Assembly: GCA_027405735.1 (NCBI GenBank)
Contig: JAPEHQ010000007.1
Span: forward strand, 1,451,001-1,515,000
Length of the DNA stretch: 64,000 nt
Direction of reading: 5' to 3'
DNA from: Mucor racemosus
Taxonomy: Eukaryota > Mucoromycota > Mucoromycetes > Mucorales > Mucoraceae
The position numbers and the translations under genes were made by a program. Positions 47,201 through 58,387 of this stretch are shown in pieces (within the stretch, counting starts at the first letter, position 1; each line of letters starts with the position of its first letter). Under the pieces are notes generated by a model. The model made no database searches, had not been told where the DNA came from, and saw nothing but the letters and a program-made list of their open reading frames with translations.

Positions 47201-50200
47201 TCTCGAGATTTTATAAGCTTGCGAATAATAGCTTCTAAGCTAAATCTTCTTGTTTTTCAATGTTTTATTACATATTAAAGTTTCAGGGATGGCTTTTTTT
47301 TGGACCCCCAAACCTCATAATTGTAAATCCTGTTTTGTTTTGTTTTTCTGTTTTGTAGTTTTAACAATTTGGAGAATTTTCACATTTTTTTACAAAAGTA
47401 TCGCTAGGAATCAGACAACCAAGTTTTCTGAGGTAAAATTGGCTGCTAAAAACGAATCTGCAATTTATTTTATTGTATCTATCAATTTCACCGAGATTTT
47501 TGCGGTATAAAATTTGCTGGATTCTAGTATATACGCCTATGACAACCCTTAAATTTCATTATAAAGTCTTACTTGAACACATAATAAAAGTTGGTGAACA
47601 ATTTATTTTACACATTTTGATATATAATTCTAAACGTCAAGTCTAGTTTCAACAATTCTAGAGGGAAAAAACCAGCCAAAAAGCGTGAATATTTGTACTG
47701 GTAATCAATTTTAGCAGAAACTTGTTTCAAAAACAGTATCCATCCATTCAACATTGTCCCGGCTACAAAATTTATTAAATGAAGCAAGGATGGTTACTAT
47801 AGTGATTGTTTCATAAATTTGAATGATGCAGAAATGGCCAGCTTAAAATTGAAAAGGCGCATTTGAAATGAAAATAAGTCGAGAAAATACTAAGGTATTG
47901 CAATGATGGGTATTAAGTAAAGTCTAGATTATTTTTCATTCTCTACCAGGATATCTAGGTTTTGGATGGCTGTAAAGACTTTTTTATTTTTTTATAAATT
48001 TTGTGAGAGCACTTTTTCTGTTATAGATATCCATGAAGGAATGGCTGATATGCAAAACTAAAACCATAGGATAGTGCTCATTAGCGTTTATCCAACGAAT
48101 TTTATCTCGTGAAAAAATATTAATTTTTGGTCGAGAAAAGTGAGATTGAATGATTGATTTTTGGTGATACAAAAAAGGATCAATTTTGGACGAGGATATA
48201 CAAGGAAAAAATTTCGCCGACCAAAAAAAATAATCAAAAAAATGTATATCCCCACGAAAAATAGGACTAAAGCTACGTATAAATACTCATTTTGTAGATA
48301 ATTTTGTTGCGCATAATGTGAAAATAAAATATTTTAGGGTTACATTTGAATAAAGGGTACTTTTTGTTCAAAAACCGTTAAAATTTGACATTAAATTTAC
48401 TAGGGATTTTATGAGAAAAACATTTTCAAAACCTACACAGATCGATTCAGAATTAAAAACTGAACCCAAGATATTTAATACGCTAGTTCAACTTACTATG
48501 CATTTTTGTGAGCAATTAACCATACAAGGTTTTTTTTGGATTTTTTTGGATTTTTTTTCCATTTGAACACTTTTTTGAATTGAAGCTCAGTCACCTGTGC
48601 ATATCTAATTATACAATTTTATATGGTGATATTCAAAATCGGAGCGTGCCCCCATTTCAATAGATAATCAGGAAATAAAAAATGTAAGATATACTTGAGA
48701 TGCTACAGAATATTGACAAAAAAGTTATTTCTATTCATCTTGATTTTTCAGCGAGTATAAAGGCTTCAAAAGTAAAACACTTGTTTTTCCCCCGCTTAAA
48801 ATCTTAATCTAAGATGTCAGATATCTCGAGATTTTATAAGCTTGCGAATAATAGCTTCTAAGCTAAATCTTCTTGTTTTTCAATGTTTTATTACATATTA
48901 AAGTTTCAGGGATGGCTTTTTTTTGGACCCCCAAACCTCATAATTGTAAATCCTGTTTTGTTTTGTTTTTCTGTTTTGTAGTTTTAACAATTTGGAGAAT
49001 TTTCACATTTTTTTACAAAAGTATCGCTAGGAATCAGACAACCAAGTTTTCTGAGGTAAAATTGGCTGCTAAAAACGAATCTGCAATTTATTTTATTGTA
49101 TCTATCAATTTCACCGAGATTTTTGCGGTATAAAATTTGCTGGATTCTAGTATATACGCCTATGACAACCCTTAAATTTCATTATAAAGTCTTACTTGAA
49201 CACATAATAAAAGTTGGTGAACAATTTATTTTACACATTTTGATATATAATTCTAAACGTCAAGTCTAGTTTCAACAATTCTAGAGGGAAAAAACCAGCC
49301 AAAAAGCGTGAATATTTGTACTGGTAATCAATTTTAGCAGAAACTTGTTTCAAAAACAGTATCCATCCATTCAACATTGTCCCGGCTACAAAATTTATTA
49401 AATGAAGCAAGGATGGTTACTATAGTGATTGTTTCATAAATTTGAATGATGCAGAAATGGCCAGCTTAAAATTGAAAAGGCGCATTTGAAATGAAAATAA
49501 GTCGAGAAAATACTAAGGTATTGCAATGATGGGTATTAAGTAAAGTCTAGATTATTTTTCATTCTCTACCAGGATATCTAGGTTTTGGATGGCTGTAAAG
49601 ACTTTTTTATTTTTTTATAAATTTTGTGAGAGCACTTTTTCTGTTATAGATATCCATGAAGGAATGGCTGATATGCAAAACTAAAACCATAGGATAGTGC
49701 TCATTAGCGTTTATCCAACGAATTTTATCTCGTGAAAAAATATTAATTTTTGGTCGAGAAAAGTGAGATTGAATGATTGATTTTTGGTGATACAAAAAAG
49801 GATCAATTTTGGACGAGGATATACAAGGAAAAAATTTCGCCGACCAAAAAAAATAATCAAAAAAATGTATATCCCCACGAAAAATAGGACTAAAGCTACG
49901 TATAAATACTCATTTTGTAGATAATTTTGTTGCGCATAATGTGAAAATAAAATATTTTAGGGTTACATTTGAATAAAGGGTACTTTTTGTTCAAAAACCG
50001 TTAAAATTTGACATTAAATTTACTAGGGATTTTATGAGAAAAACATTTTCAAAACCTACACAGATCGATTCAGAATTAAAAACTGAACCCAAGATATTTA
50101 ATACGCTAGTTCAACTTACTATGCATTTTTGTGAGCAATTAACCATACAAGGTTTTTTTTGGATTTTTTTGGATTTTTTTTCCATTTGAACACTTTTTTG

Positions 50201-53200
50201 AATTGAAGCTCAGTCACCTGTGCATATCTAATTATACAATTTTATATGGTGATATTCAAAATCGGAGCGTGCCCCCATTTCAATAGATAATCAGGAAATA
50301 AAAAATGTAAGATATACTTGAGATGCTACAGAATATTGACAAAAAAGTTATTTCTATTCATCTTGATTTTTCAGCGAGTATAAAGGCTTCAAAAGTAAAA
50401 CACTTGTTTTTCCCCCGCTTAAAATCTTAATCTAAGATGTCAGATATCTCGAGATTTTATAAGCTTGCGAATAATAGCTTCTAAGCTAAATCTTCTTGTT
50501 TTTCAATGTTTTATTACATATTAAAGTTTCAGGGATGGCTTTTTTTTGGACCCCCAAACCTCATAATTGTAAATCCTGTTTTGTTTTGTTTTTCTGTTTT
50601 GTAGTTTTAACAATTTGGAGAATTTTCACATTTTTTTACAAAAGTATCGCTAGGAATCAGACAACCAAGTTTTCTGAGGTAAAATTGGCTGCTAAAAACG
50701 AATCTGCAATTTATTTTATTGTATCTATCAATTTCACCGAGATTTTTGCGGTATAAAATTTGCTGGATTCTAGTATATACGCCTATGACAACCCTTAAAT
50801 TTCATTATAAAGTCTTACTTGAACACATAATAAAAGTTGGTGAACAATTTATTTTACACATTTTGATATATAATTCTAAACGTCAAGTCTAGTTTCAACA
50901 ATTCTAGAGGGAAAAAACCAGCCAAAAAGCGTGAATATTTGTACTGGTAATCAATTTTAGCAGAAACTTGTTTCAAAAACAGTATCCATCCATTCAACAT
51001 TGTCCCGGCTACAAAATTTATTAAATGAAGCAAGGATGGTTACTATAGTGATTGTTTCATAAATTTGAATGATGCAGAAATGGCCAGCTTAAAATTGAAA
51101 AGGCGCATTTGAAATGAAAATAAGTCGAGAAAATACTAAGGTATTGCAATGATGGGTATTAAGTAAAGTCTAGATTATTTTTCATTCTCTACCAGGATAT
51201 CTAGGTTTTGGATGGCTGTAAAGACTTTTTTATTTTTTTATAAATTTTGTGAGAGCACTTTTTCTGTTATAGATATCCATGAAGGAATGGCTGATATGCA
51301 AAACTAAAACCATAGGATAGTGCTCATTAGCGTTTATCCAACGAATTTTATCTCGTGAAAAAATATTAATTTTTGGTCGAGAAAAGTGAGATTGAATGAT
51401 TGATTTTTGGTGATACAAAAAAGGATCAATTTTGGACGAGGATATACAAGGAAAAAATTTCGCCGACCAAAAAAAATAATCAAAAAAATGTATATCCCCA
51501 CGAAAAATAGGACTAAAGCTACGTATAAATACTCATTTTGTAGATAATTTTGTTGCGCATAATGTGAAAATAAAATATTTTAGGGTTACATTTGAATAAA
51601 GGGTACTTTTTGTTCAAAAACCGTTAAAATTTGACATTAAATTTACTAGGGATTTTATGAGAAAAACATTTTCAAAACCTACACAGATCGATTCAGAATT
51701 AAAAACTGAACCCAAGATATTTAATACGCTAGTTCAACTTACTATGCATTTTTGTGAGCAATTAACCATACAAGGTTTTTTTTGGATTTTTTTGGATTTT
51801 TTTTCCATTTGAACACTTTTTTGAATTGAAGCTCAGTCACCTGTGCATATCTAATTATACAATTTTATATGGTGATATTCAAAATCGGAGCGTGCCCCCA
51901 TTTCAATAGATAATCAGGAAATAAAAAATGTAAGATATACTTGAGATGCTACAGAATATTGACAAAAAAGTTATTTCTATTCATCTTGATTTTTCAGCGA
52001 GTATAAAGGCTTCAAAAGTAAAACACTTGTTTTTCCCCCGCTTAAAATCTTAATCTAAGATGTCAGATATCTCGAGATTTTATAAGCTTGCGAATAATAG
52101 CTTCTAAGCTAAATCTTCTTGTTTTTCAATGTTTTATTACATATTAAAGTTTCAGGGATGGCTTTTTTTTGGACCCCCAAACCTCATAATTGTAAATCCT
52201 GTTTTGTTTTGTTTTTCTGTTTTGTAGTTTTAACAATTTGGAGAATTTTCACATTTTTTTACAAAAGTATCGCTAGGAATCAGACAACCAAGTTTTCTGA
52301 GGTAAAATTGGCTGCTAAAAACGAATCTGCAATTTATTTTATTGTATCTATCAATTTCACCGAGATTTTTGCGGTATAAAATTTGCTGGATTCTAGTATA
52401 TACGCCTATGACAACCCTTAAATTTCATTATAAAGTCTTACTTGAACACATAATAAAAGTTGGTGAACAATTTATTTTACACATTTTGATATATAATTCT
52501 AAACGTCAAGTCTAGTTTCAACAATTCTAGAGGGAAAAAACCAGCCAAAAAGCGTGAATATTTGTACTGGTAATCAATTTTAGCAGAAACTTGTTTCAAA
52601 AACAGTATCCATCCATTCAACATTGTCCCGGCTACAAAATTTATTAAATGAAGCAAGGATGGTTACTATAGTGATTGTTTCATAAATTTGAATGATGCAG
52701 AAATGGCCAGCTTAAAATTGAAAAGGCGCATTTGAAATGAAAATAAGTCGAGAAAATACTAAGGTATTGCAATGATGGGTATTAAGTAAAGTCTAGATTA
52801 TTTTTCATTCTCTACCAGGATATCTAGGTTTTGGATGGCTGTAAAGACTTTTTTATTTTTTTATAAATTTTGTGAGAGCACTTTTTCTGTTATAGATATC
52901 CATGAAGGAATGGCTGATATGCAAAACTAAAACCATAGGATAGTGCTCATTAGCGTTTATCCAACGAATTTTATCTCGTGAAAAAATATTAATTTTTGGT
53001 CGAGAAAAGTGAGATTGAATGATTGATTTTTGGTGATACAAAAAAGGATCAATTTTGGACGAGGATATACAAGGAAAAAATTTCGCCGACCAAAAAAAAT
53101 AATCAAAAAAATGTATATCCCCACGAAAAATAGGACTAAAGCTACGTATAAATACTCATTTTGTAGATAATTTTGTTGCGCATAATGTGAAAATAAAATA

Positions 53201-55247
53201 TTTTAGGGTTACATTTGAATAAAGGGTACTTTTTGTTCAAAAACCGTTAAAATTTGACATTAAATTTACTAGGGATTTTATGAGAAAAACATTTTCAAAA
53301 CCTACACAGATCGATTCAGAATTAAAAACTGAACCCAAGATATTTAATACGCTAGTTCAACTTACTATGCATTTTTGTGAGCAATTAACCATACAAGGTT
53401 TTTTTTGGATTTTTTTGGATTTTTTTTCCATTTGAACACTTTTTTGAATTGAAGCTCAGTCACCTGTGCATATCTAATTATACAATTTTATATGGTGATA
53501 TTCAAAATCGGAGCGTGCCCCCATTTCAATAGATAATCAGGAAATAAAAAATGTAAGATATACTTGAGATGCTACAGAATATTGACAAAAAAGTTATTTC
53601 TATTCATCTTGATTTTTCAGCGAGTATAAAGGCTTCAAAAGTAAAACACTTGTTTTTCCCCCGCTTAAAATCTTAATCTAAGATGTCAGATATCTCGAGA
53701 TTTTATAAGCTTGCGAATAATAGCTTCTAAGCTAAATCTTCTTGTTTTTCAATGTTTTATTACATATTAAAGTTTCAGGGATGGCTTTTTTTTGGACCCC
53801 CAAACCTCATAATTGTAAATCCTGTTTTGTTTTGTTTTTCTGTTTTGTAGTTTTAACAATTTGGAGAATTTTCACATTTTTTTACAAAAGTATCGCTAGG
53901 AATCAGACAACCAAGTTTTCTGAGGTAAAATTGGCTGCTAAAAACGAATCTGCAATTTATTTTATTGTATCTATCAATTTCACCGAGATTTTTGCGGTAT
54001 AAAATTTGCTGGATTCTAGTATATACGCCTATGACAACCCTTAAATTTCATTATAAAGTCTTACTTGAACACATAATAAAAGTTGGTGAACAATTTATTT
54101 TACACATTTTGATATATAATTCTAAACGTCAAGTCTAGTTTCAACAATTCTAGAGGGAAAAAACCAGCCAAAAAGCGTGAATATTTGTACTGGTAATCAA
54201 TTTTAGCAGAAACTTGTTTCAAAAACAGTATCCATCCATTCAACATTGTCCCGGCTACAAAATTTATTAAATGAAGCAAGGATGGTTACTATAGTGATTG
54301 TTTCATAAATTTGAATGATGCAGAAATGGCCAGCTTAAAATTGAAAAGGCGCATTTGAAATGAAAATAAGTCGAGAAAATACTAAGGTATTGCAATGATG
54401 GGTATTAAGTAAAGTCTAGATTATTTTTCATTCTCTACCAGGATATCTAGGTTTTGGATGGCTGTAAAGACTTTTTTATTTTTTTATAAATTTTGTGAGA
54501 GCACTTTTTCTGTTATAGATATCCATGAAGGAATGGCTGATATGCAAAACTAAAACCATAGGATAGTGCTCATTAGCGTTTATCCAACGAATTTTATCTC
54601 GTGAAAAAATATTAATTTTTGGTCGAGAAAAGTGAGATTGAATGATTGATTTTTGGTGATACAAAAAAGGATCAATTTTGGACGAGGATATACAAGGAAA
54701 AAATTTCGCCGACCAAAAAAAATAATCAAAAAAATGTATATCCCCACGAAAAATAGGACTAAAGCTACGTATAAATACTCATTTTGTAGATAATTTTGTT
54801 GCGCATAATGTGAAAATAAAATATTTTAGGGTTACATTTGAATAAAGGGTACTTTTTGTTCAAAAACCGTTAAAATTTGACATTAAATTTACTAGGGATT
54901 TTATGAGAAAAACATTTTCAAAACCTACACAGATCGATTCAGAATTAAAAACTGAACCCAAGATATTTAATACGCTAGTTCAACTTACTATGCATTTTTG
55001 TGAGCAATTAACCATACAAGGTTTTTTTTGGATTTTTTTGGATTTTTTTTCCATTTGAACACTTTTTTGAATTGAAGCTCAGTCACCTGTGCATATCTAA
55101 TTATACAATTTTATATGGTGATATTCAAAATCGGAGCGTGCCCCCATTTCAATAGATAATCAGGAAATAAAAAATGTAAGATATACTTGAGATGCTACAG
55201 AATATTGACAAAAAAGTTATTTCTATTCATCTTGATTTTTCAGCGAG
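41254..55247. repeat. Tandem array: 8.6 copies of a 1,623-bp unit
   Basis: Units start at 41254, 42877, 44500, 46123, 47746, 49369, 50992 and 52615 (full), then a partial unit at 54238-55247 (1,010 bp). Taking ATTCAACATTGTCCCGG as the left edge, every period is exactly 1,623 bases, and wherever I compared copies, homopolymers included, they were identical. The unit is AT-rich and non-coding: its two recurrent open frames (86 codons plus strand, 62 codons minus strand) show no family features. Parts of the unit match dispersed repeat family 1: TTTTGGACGAGGATATACAAGG, TATCCCCACGAAAAATAGG, GATTCAGAATTAAAAACTG and TTTTTCAGCGAGTATAAAGG. The unit is therefore a rearranged family 1 derivative that amplified. 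The array length itself could be an assembly estimate. Confidence 0.96.
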
Positions 55248-55790
55248 CATTGCAAAAAGGCCAAAAGAAGGACAAAAACAAGGGAAGAATGCTTAAATTT
55301 TTTCGTACTTAAATATGTTATATAGTGCTTCAAGTCAAGTAAGTTTCATCAATAGAAGATGTTAATATATCTTAATTTATTACTGAGATATCAAGGCTTG
55401 AGTTTTGAGTATTTATTTTTTTTTTATAGGGAAAGAGTTTTGAGTATTTAGCGATGAAGCAGCGATAAAAATCTGAAACATTAGCATTAAAAAAATTATT
55501 TCTCCTGTTAGAGATAGGATATTTTTGGAAACACGTTTTTGGATCAAAGCTGGACATCTCAAGTATACTGGAATATAATTTTACTGTATTATTATTTAGT
55601 TAGAAAAAAAGTTATACAGTGATGAAAAGTTGGGCCTAGATTTTAAGGAAAAAGTAGCGAATCTTGCGCGTTTTGAGTCTTTCATGAGATATAGAATAGA
55701 TTCATGGACAGGTAGCATAATGTGGCAAATTCATATCTATTTTGCAGTCTCCAAGGTATATCCTAAAAAGTATTTAGTATGGGGTTAATT
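55248..55790 (+). repeat. Dispersed repeat family 1, right half (copy G), fused to the array
   Basis: Collinear with 32038-32505 of copy F: AAATATGTTATATAGTGCTT, AGGATATTTTTGGAAACACG, GGACATCTCAAGTATACTGG and TTTCATGAGATATAGAATAG. It starts exactly where the last array unit breaks off, so the array ends inside a family 1 element. Confidence 0.75.
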
Positions 55791-56694
55791 ATAGAAAAGA
55801 AGGTATACCCTGATTTTGAAGATTGAAAACTATGAGGATATAATTTTTTGATTTCAGCTTTGATGTAAAATATTAATATTGCCAAAAACTGGCTGCAAAA
55901 CGTAAAAGCTTTGTAAGCTTTCTTATTTTTTATAGAATCTAAAATTCTCCCTGTTTTTATACATAAAGTGCCTGTCCGTTAATGTTTTTGACCTAACGAT
56001 TGAAGAGTCATCATATGCATTTGTGCTTTTTTTAAACTTTGTGGGTTTTCAGAAATTACAATAATTGAATTAAACATTGAGCAAGATACACTATTTTGAA
56101 CGATATTGAGGCGTCCACAGGTGCTTATTAATTGTATGATTCAATCTTTTGCAATTGCTCATAATAGATTGTAATCCTGCATGAGATGTTTGTTTAATCT
56201 TTGATAAAAATTCAATTTCATTTGATGCAGGTACATGGCATTCAAAAGCGAAATAACAATTAAAATTGAGGAAGTTTATCAGCTTTTTAACTGAGAGCAA
56301 TGAAATCAGAAATCAGTTATAATCATCTGATATCTGGTATACTCGTACAGTTTCTAAGGCTCTTATCAAAGAGCCGTTGAAGCTTGATTTCATGATCTAC
56401 TTTTAAGCTTTTTTACATCAATATATAGCATATAGATCAGTTAGATAATCTCAAATCCTGTATTTGTATTACATGCTTGCATCCTGTGCAGTGAATATAT
56501 TTTGTTTACAGAAAATCTTACGTAAACCAAATAGAGTCAGTATACAAGGAAATCATCCAAATTTGTAGCGCAAACATCTATCCTAAAAAGAGACAAACTC
56601 AAATGACAAAGGATCAATCTCAGTACAAATCAAAATACTTCAACTTAGAAAAGGGAATTTTTGCATTACAATTTCTTTTTACACATGATTCGTT
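55791..56694. other. Non-coding region
   Basis: No supported gene. A 69-codon minus-strand open frame (56300-56091) looks faintly coding but has no family features. The rest is AT-rich spacer and the 3' flank of the DinB-like gene. Confidence 0.4.
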
Positions 56695-57458
56695 TTATTT
56701 GGGTTGTTGATCCTGTAATGTAGAAGGCGCCATACCAAAATCCTGAGGAGTAGAGATATCTTGCTCGATGCAAATTGCTTTAATAGAGGCATAATGATGA
56801 ATCTGTTTAAATTTGGATGGATTAAAAAATAAAGCATCTTCACACTCATGATTGTTTAACAACTTACAGCATGTATGCAGCTATAGAACAACTCTCTCCC
56901 AAATGAAGATTCGAATCGATACTTGTTGTTATCAGCAGCATCAATAGTTGCTAACAGAGTCAACTGTTGATCTAATGGAATATCGCTTTGACCTTTGATT
57001 ATTGATTTTAGCTGTTCCAAATTCTGGATAGCGATTGATCTATTCGTTTCTGACGGATTCTAAATTTTACAAGTCAATTCAATCAATCAAAATGAGATAA
57101 TCTCTATTCTGGTATTACATTTCGTGCTCTTATATCATAATCCACAACCCAATCAGATGGAATTGGTTGACATTGTTTATATAATAAATTAAAATGATCA
57201 GATATATGCCTATTTAAATTATCAGGAAATTGTCTATAGTCAGTTATTTGAATTGTTTTCTTGCCTAATATGTTTGCCTATAGTCCCTCCAAACATAACT
57301 TTGGAAATTTGGGTATATTGTTCATCTTGAAGTAATTGTATAAGATCAATGCCTTGCTGTAAGATATCACAGGCCATTTCTTGTATAGGTACATGCTCTT
57401 TTTTCTCTTCTGGAGGGGAATTTGGAATTAACATTGTATTATATGCAGGTGGAGACAT
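56695..57458 (-). CDS. DinB-like (YfiT-type) domain protein
   Basis: Small four-helix-bundle protein of the DinB/YfiT superfamily, whose members bind a metal through three histidines; the fungal role is unknown. Exons 57458-57265, 57209-57119, 57059-56868 and 56802-56695 give 194 residues. Family features are IGKHIRHISDHFNLLYKQ near residue 65 and, near the end, FYSCIHAIHHYASIKAI followed by PQDFGMAPSTLQ. The histidines in HISDH and IHHY are the likely metal ligands. Intron 1 has a GC donor (AG/GCAAGA) and a TAAATAG acceptor; this is the only junction restoring the HIRHISDHF helix. The open frame continues upstream of 57458 without another ATG, fixing the start. The family call rests on motif pattern. 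Confidence 0.82.
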
Positions 57459-58387
57459 AATAAAAAATTTTGAATAAGAAAAAGAAGGAAAAAACAATCT
57501 TCATTGAAACAAATTTATACAGTTAGTATTTCTATATAATTCATGTGACGTTTGGCTGACCGCATTCTCCTCCACCCTCACTTCAAACTTGCTTTAAGAT
57601 CCAAGAAGGTTTTCCCACATTCCACGAAGAAGATCATTTGGCATATGGGTCAATTTGGATATTATTTGCTGAAGTATAATGTCTTTTTAGTTAATCAAAT
57701 GAGTTTAATCAGTTGCATAATACAATCACCAGATCCCAATATTAACAACTAGACGTCATACATCAAGATGATATCTGTGTTGATTCTTTATAATAATACC
57801 TCGTAATTCGGGCCTTTAGTTTCTTTGTGAAAAGATCGCTCTAAAGAAATCAGCATTTTCTCCCGAGAAAATCAAAAAAATGTGCGAAATTATGCAAAAT
57901 TATGTAATATTATGTGATGGTGTGCGTAATTTTCTGTGATTTTATGCAAACTGAATTTATTATTTTAGTAGCTCTGGTTATTGGATGTAGTAGTAGATAA
58001 AATAACTAATATGAGTTTTTGTTTAGATCTACGAGAAACGCTGCTGGAGAGTGTAGGCAACTACTCCCTCTGTATTGTCGGAGCATCATCAGTAAAGCAT
58101 AGAGATTAATGACTTACTGTGCTTTATTCATGTAATTCCATGTAAAATAAATAATTGAATCTTTACTCATTGGAGCTGATATAACTTAGCTTCTTATCTA
58201 ACCTGATTCTCTAAAAAGATCATTAATATTGTTGTATTTTCGTTATGATTAAATGTTCCAAAGGCACTATTCAAGAAAAGTGCTCTTTTATGGCCAATGA
58301 TATTTCTCGACGTACAAACTATTTATTGCCCTTTAAATAAGCATTTCAATATTGCTTTCCTTGCTCTTTATTAGCATATACTACAAT
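57459..58387. other. Divergent intergenic region between the DinB-like and glucosidase II genes
   Basis: Contains both promoters. 57545-57750 includes a 66-codon open frame without family features. At 57885-57955 ATTATG-type words recur (AATTATGCAAAATTATG). No tRNA or other RNA gene was found. Confidence 0.45.

Noticed and set aside
42381..54002. Recurring 86-codon (plus) and 62-codon (minus) open frames in each array unit
   Set aside because: They repeat only because the unit repeats. They have AT-driven composition and no family features, and are not kept in related copies E, F and G.
41254..55247. CRISPR-like or bacterial repeat array
   Set aside because: The host is eukaryotic, the unit is 1.6 kb with no spacer variation, and there is no direct-repeat/spacer structure.
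56091..56300. 69-codon minus-strand open frame
   Set aside because: Composition is faintly coding but it has no domain, signal, splice context or neighbour link.
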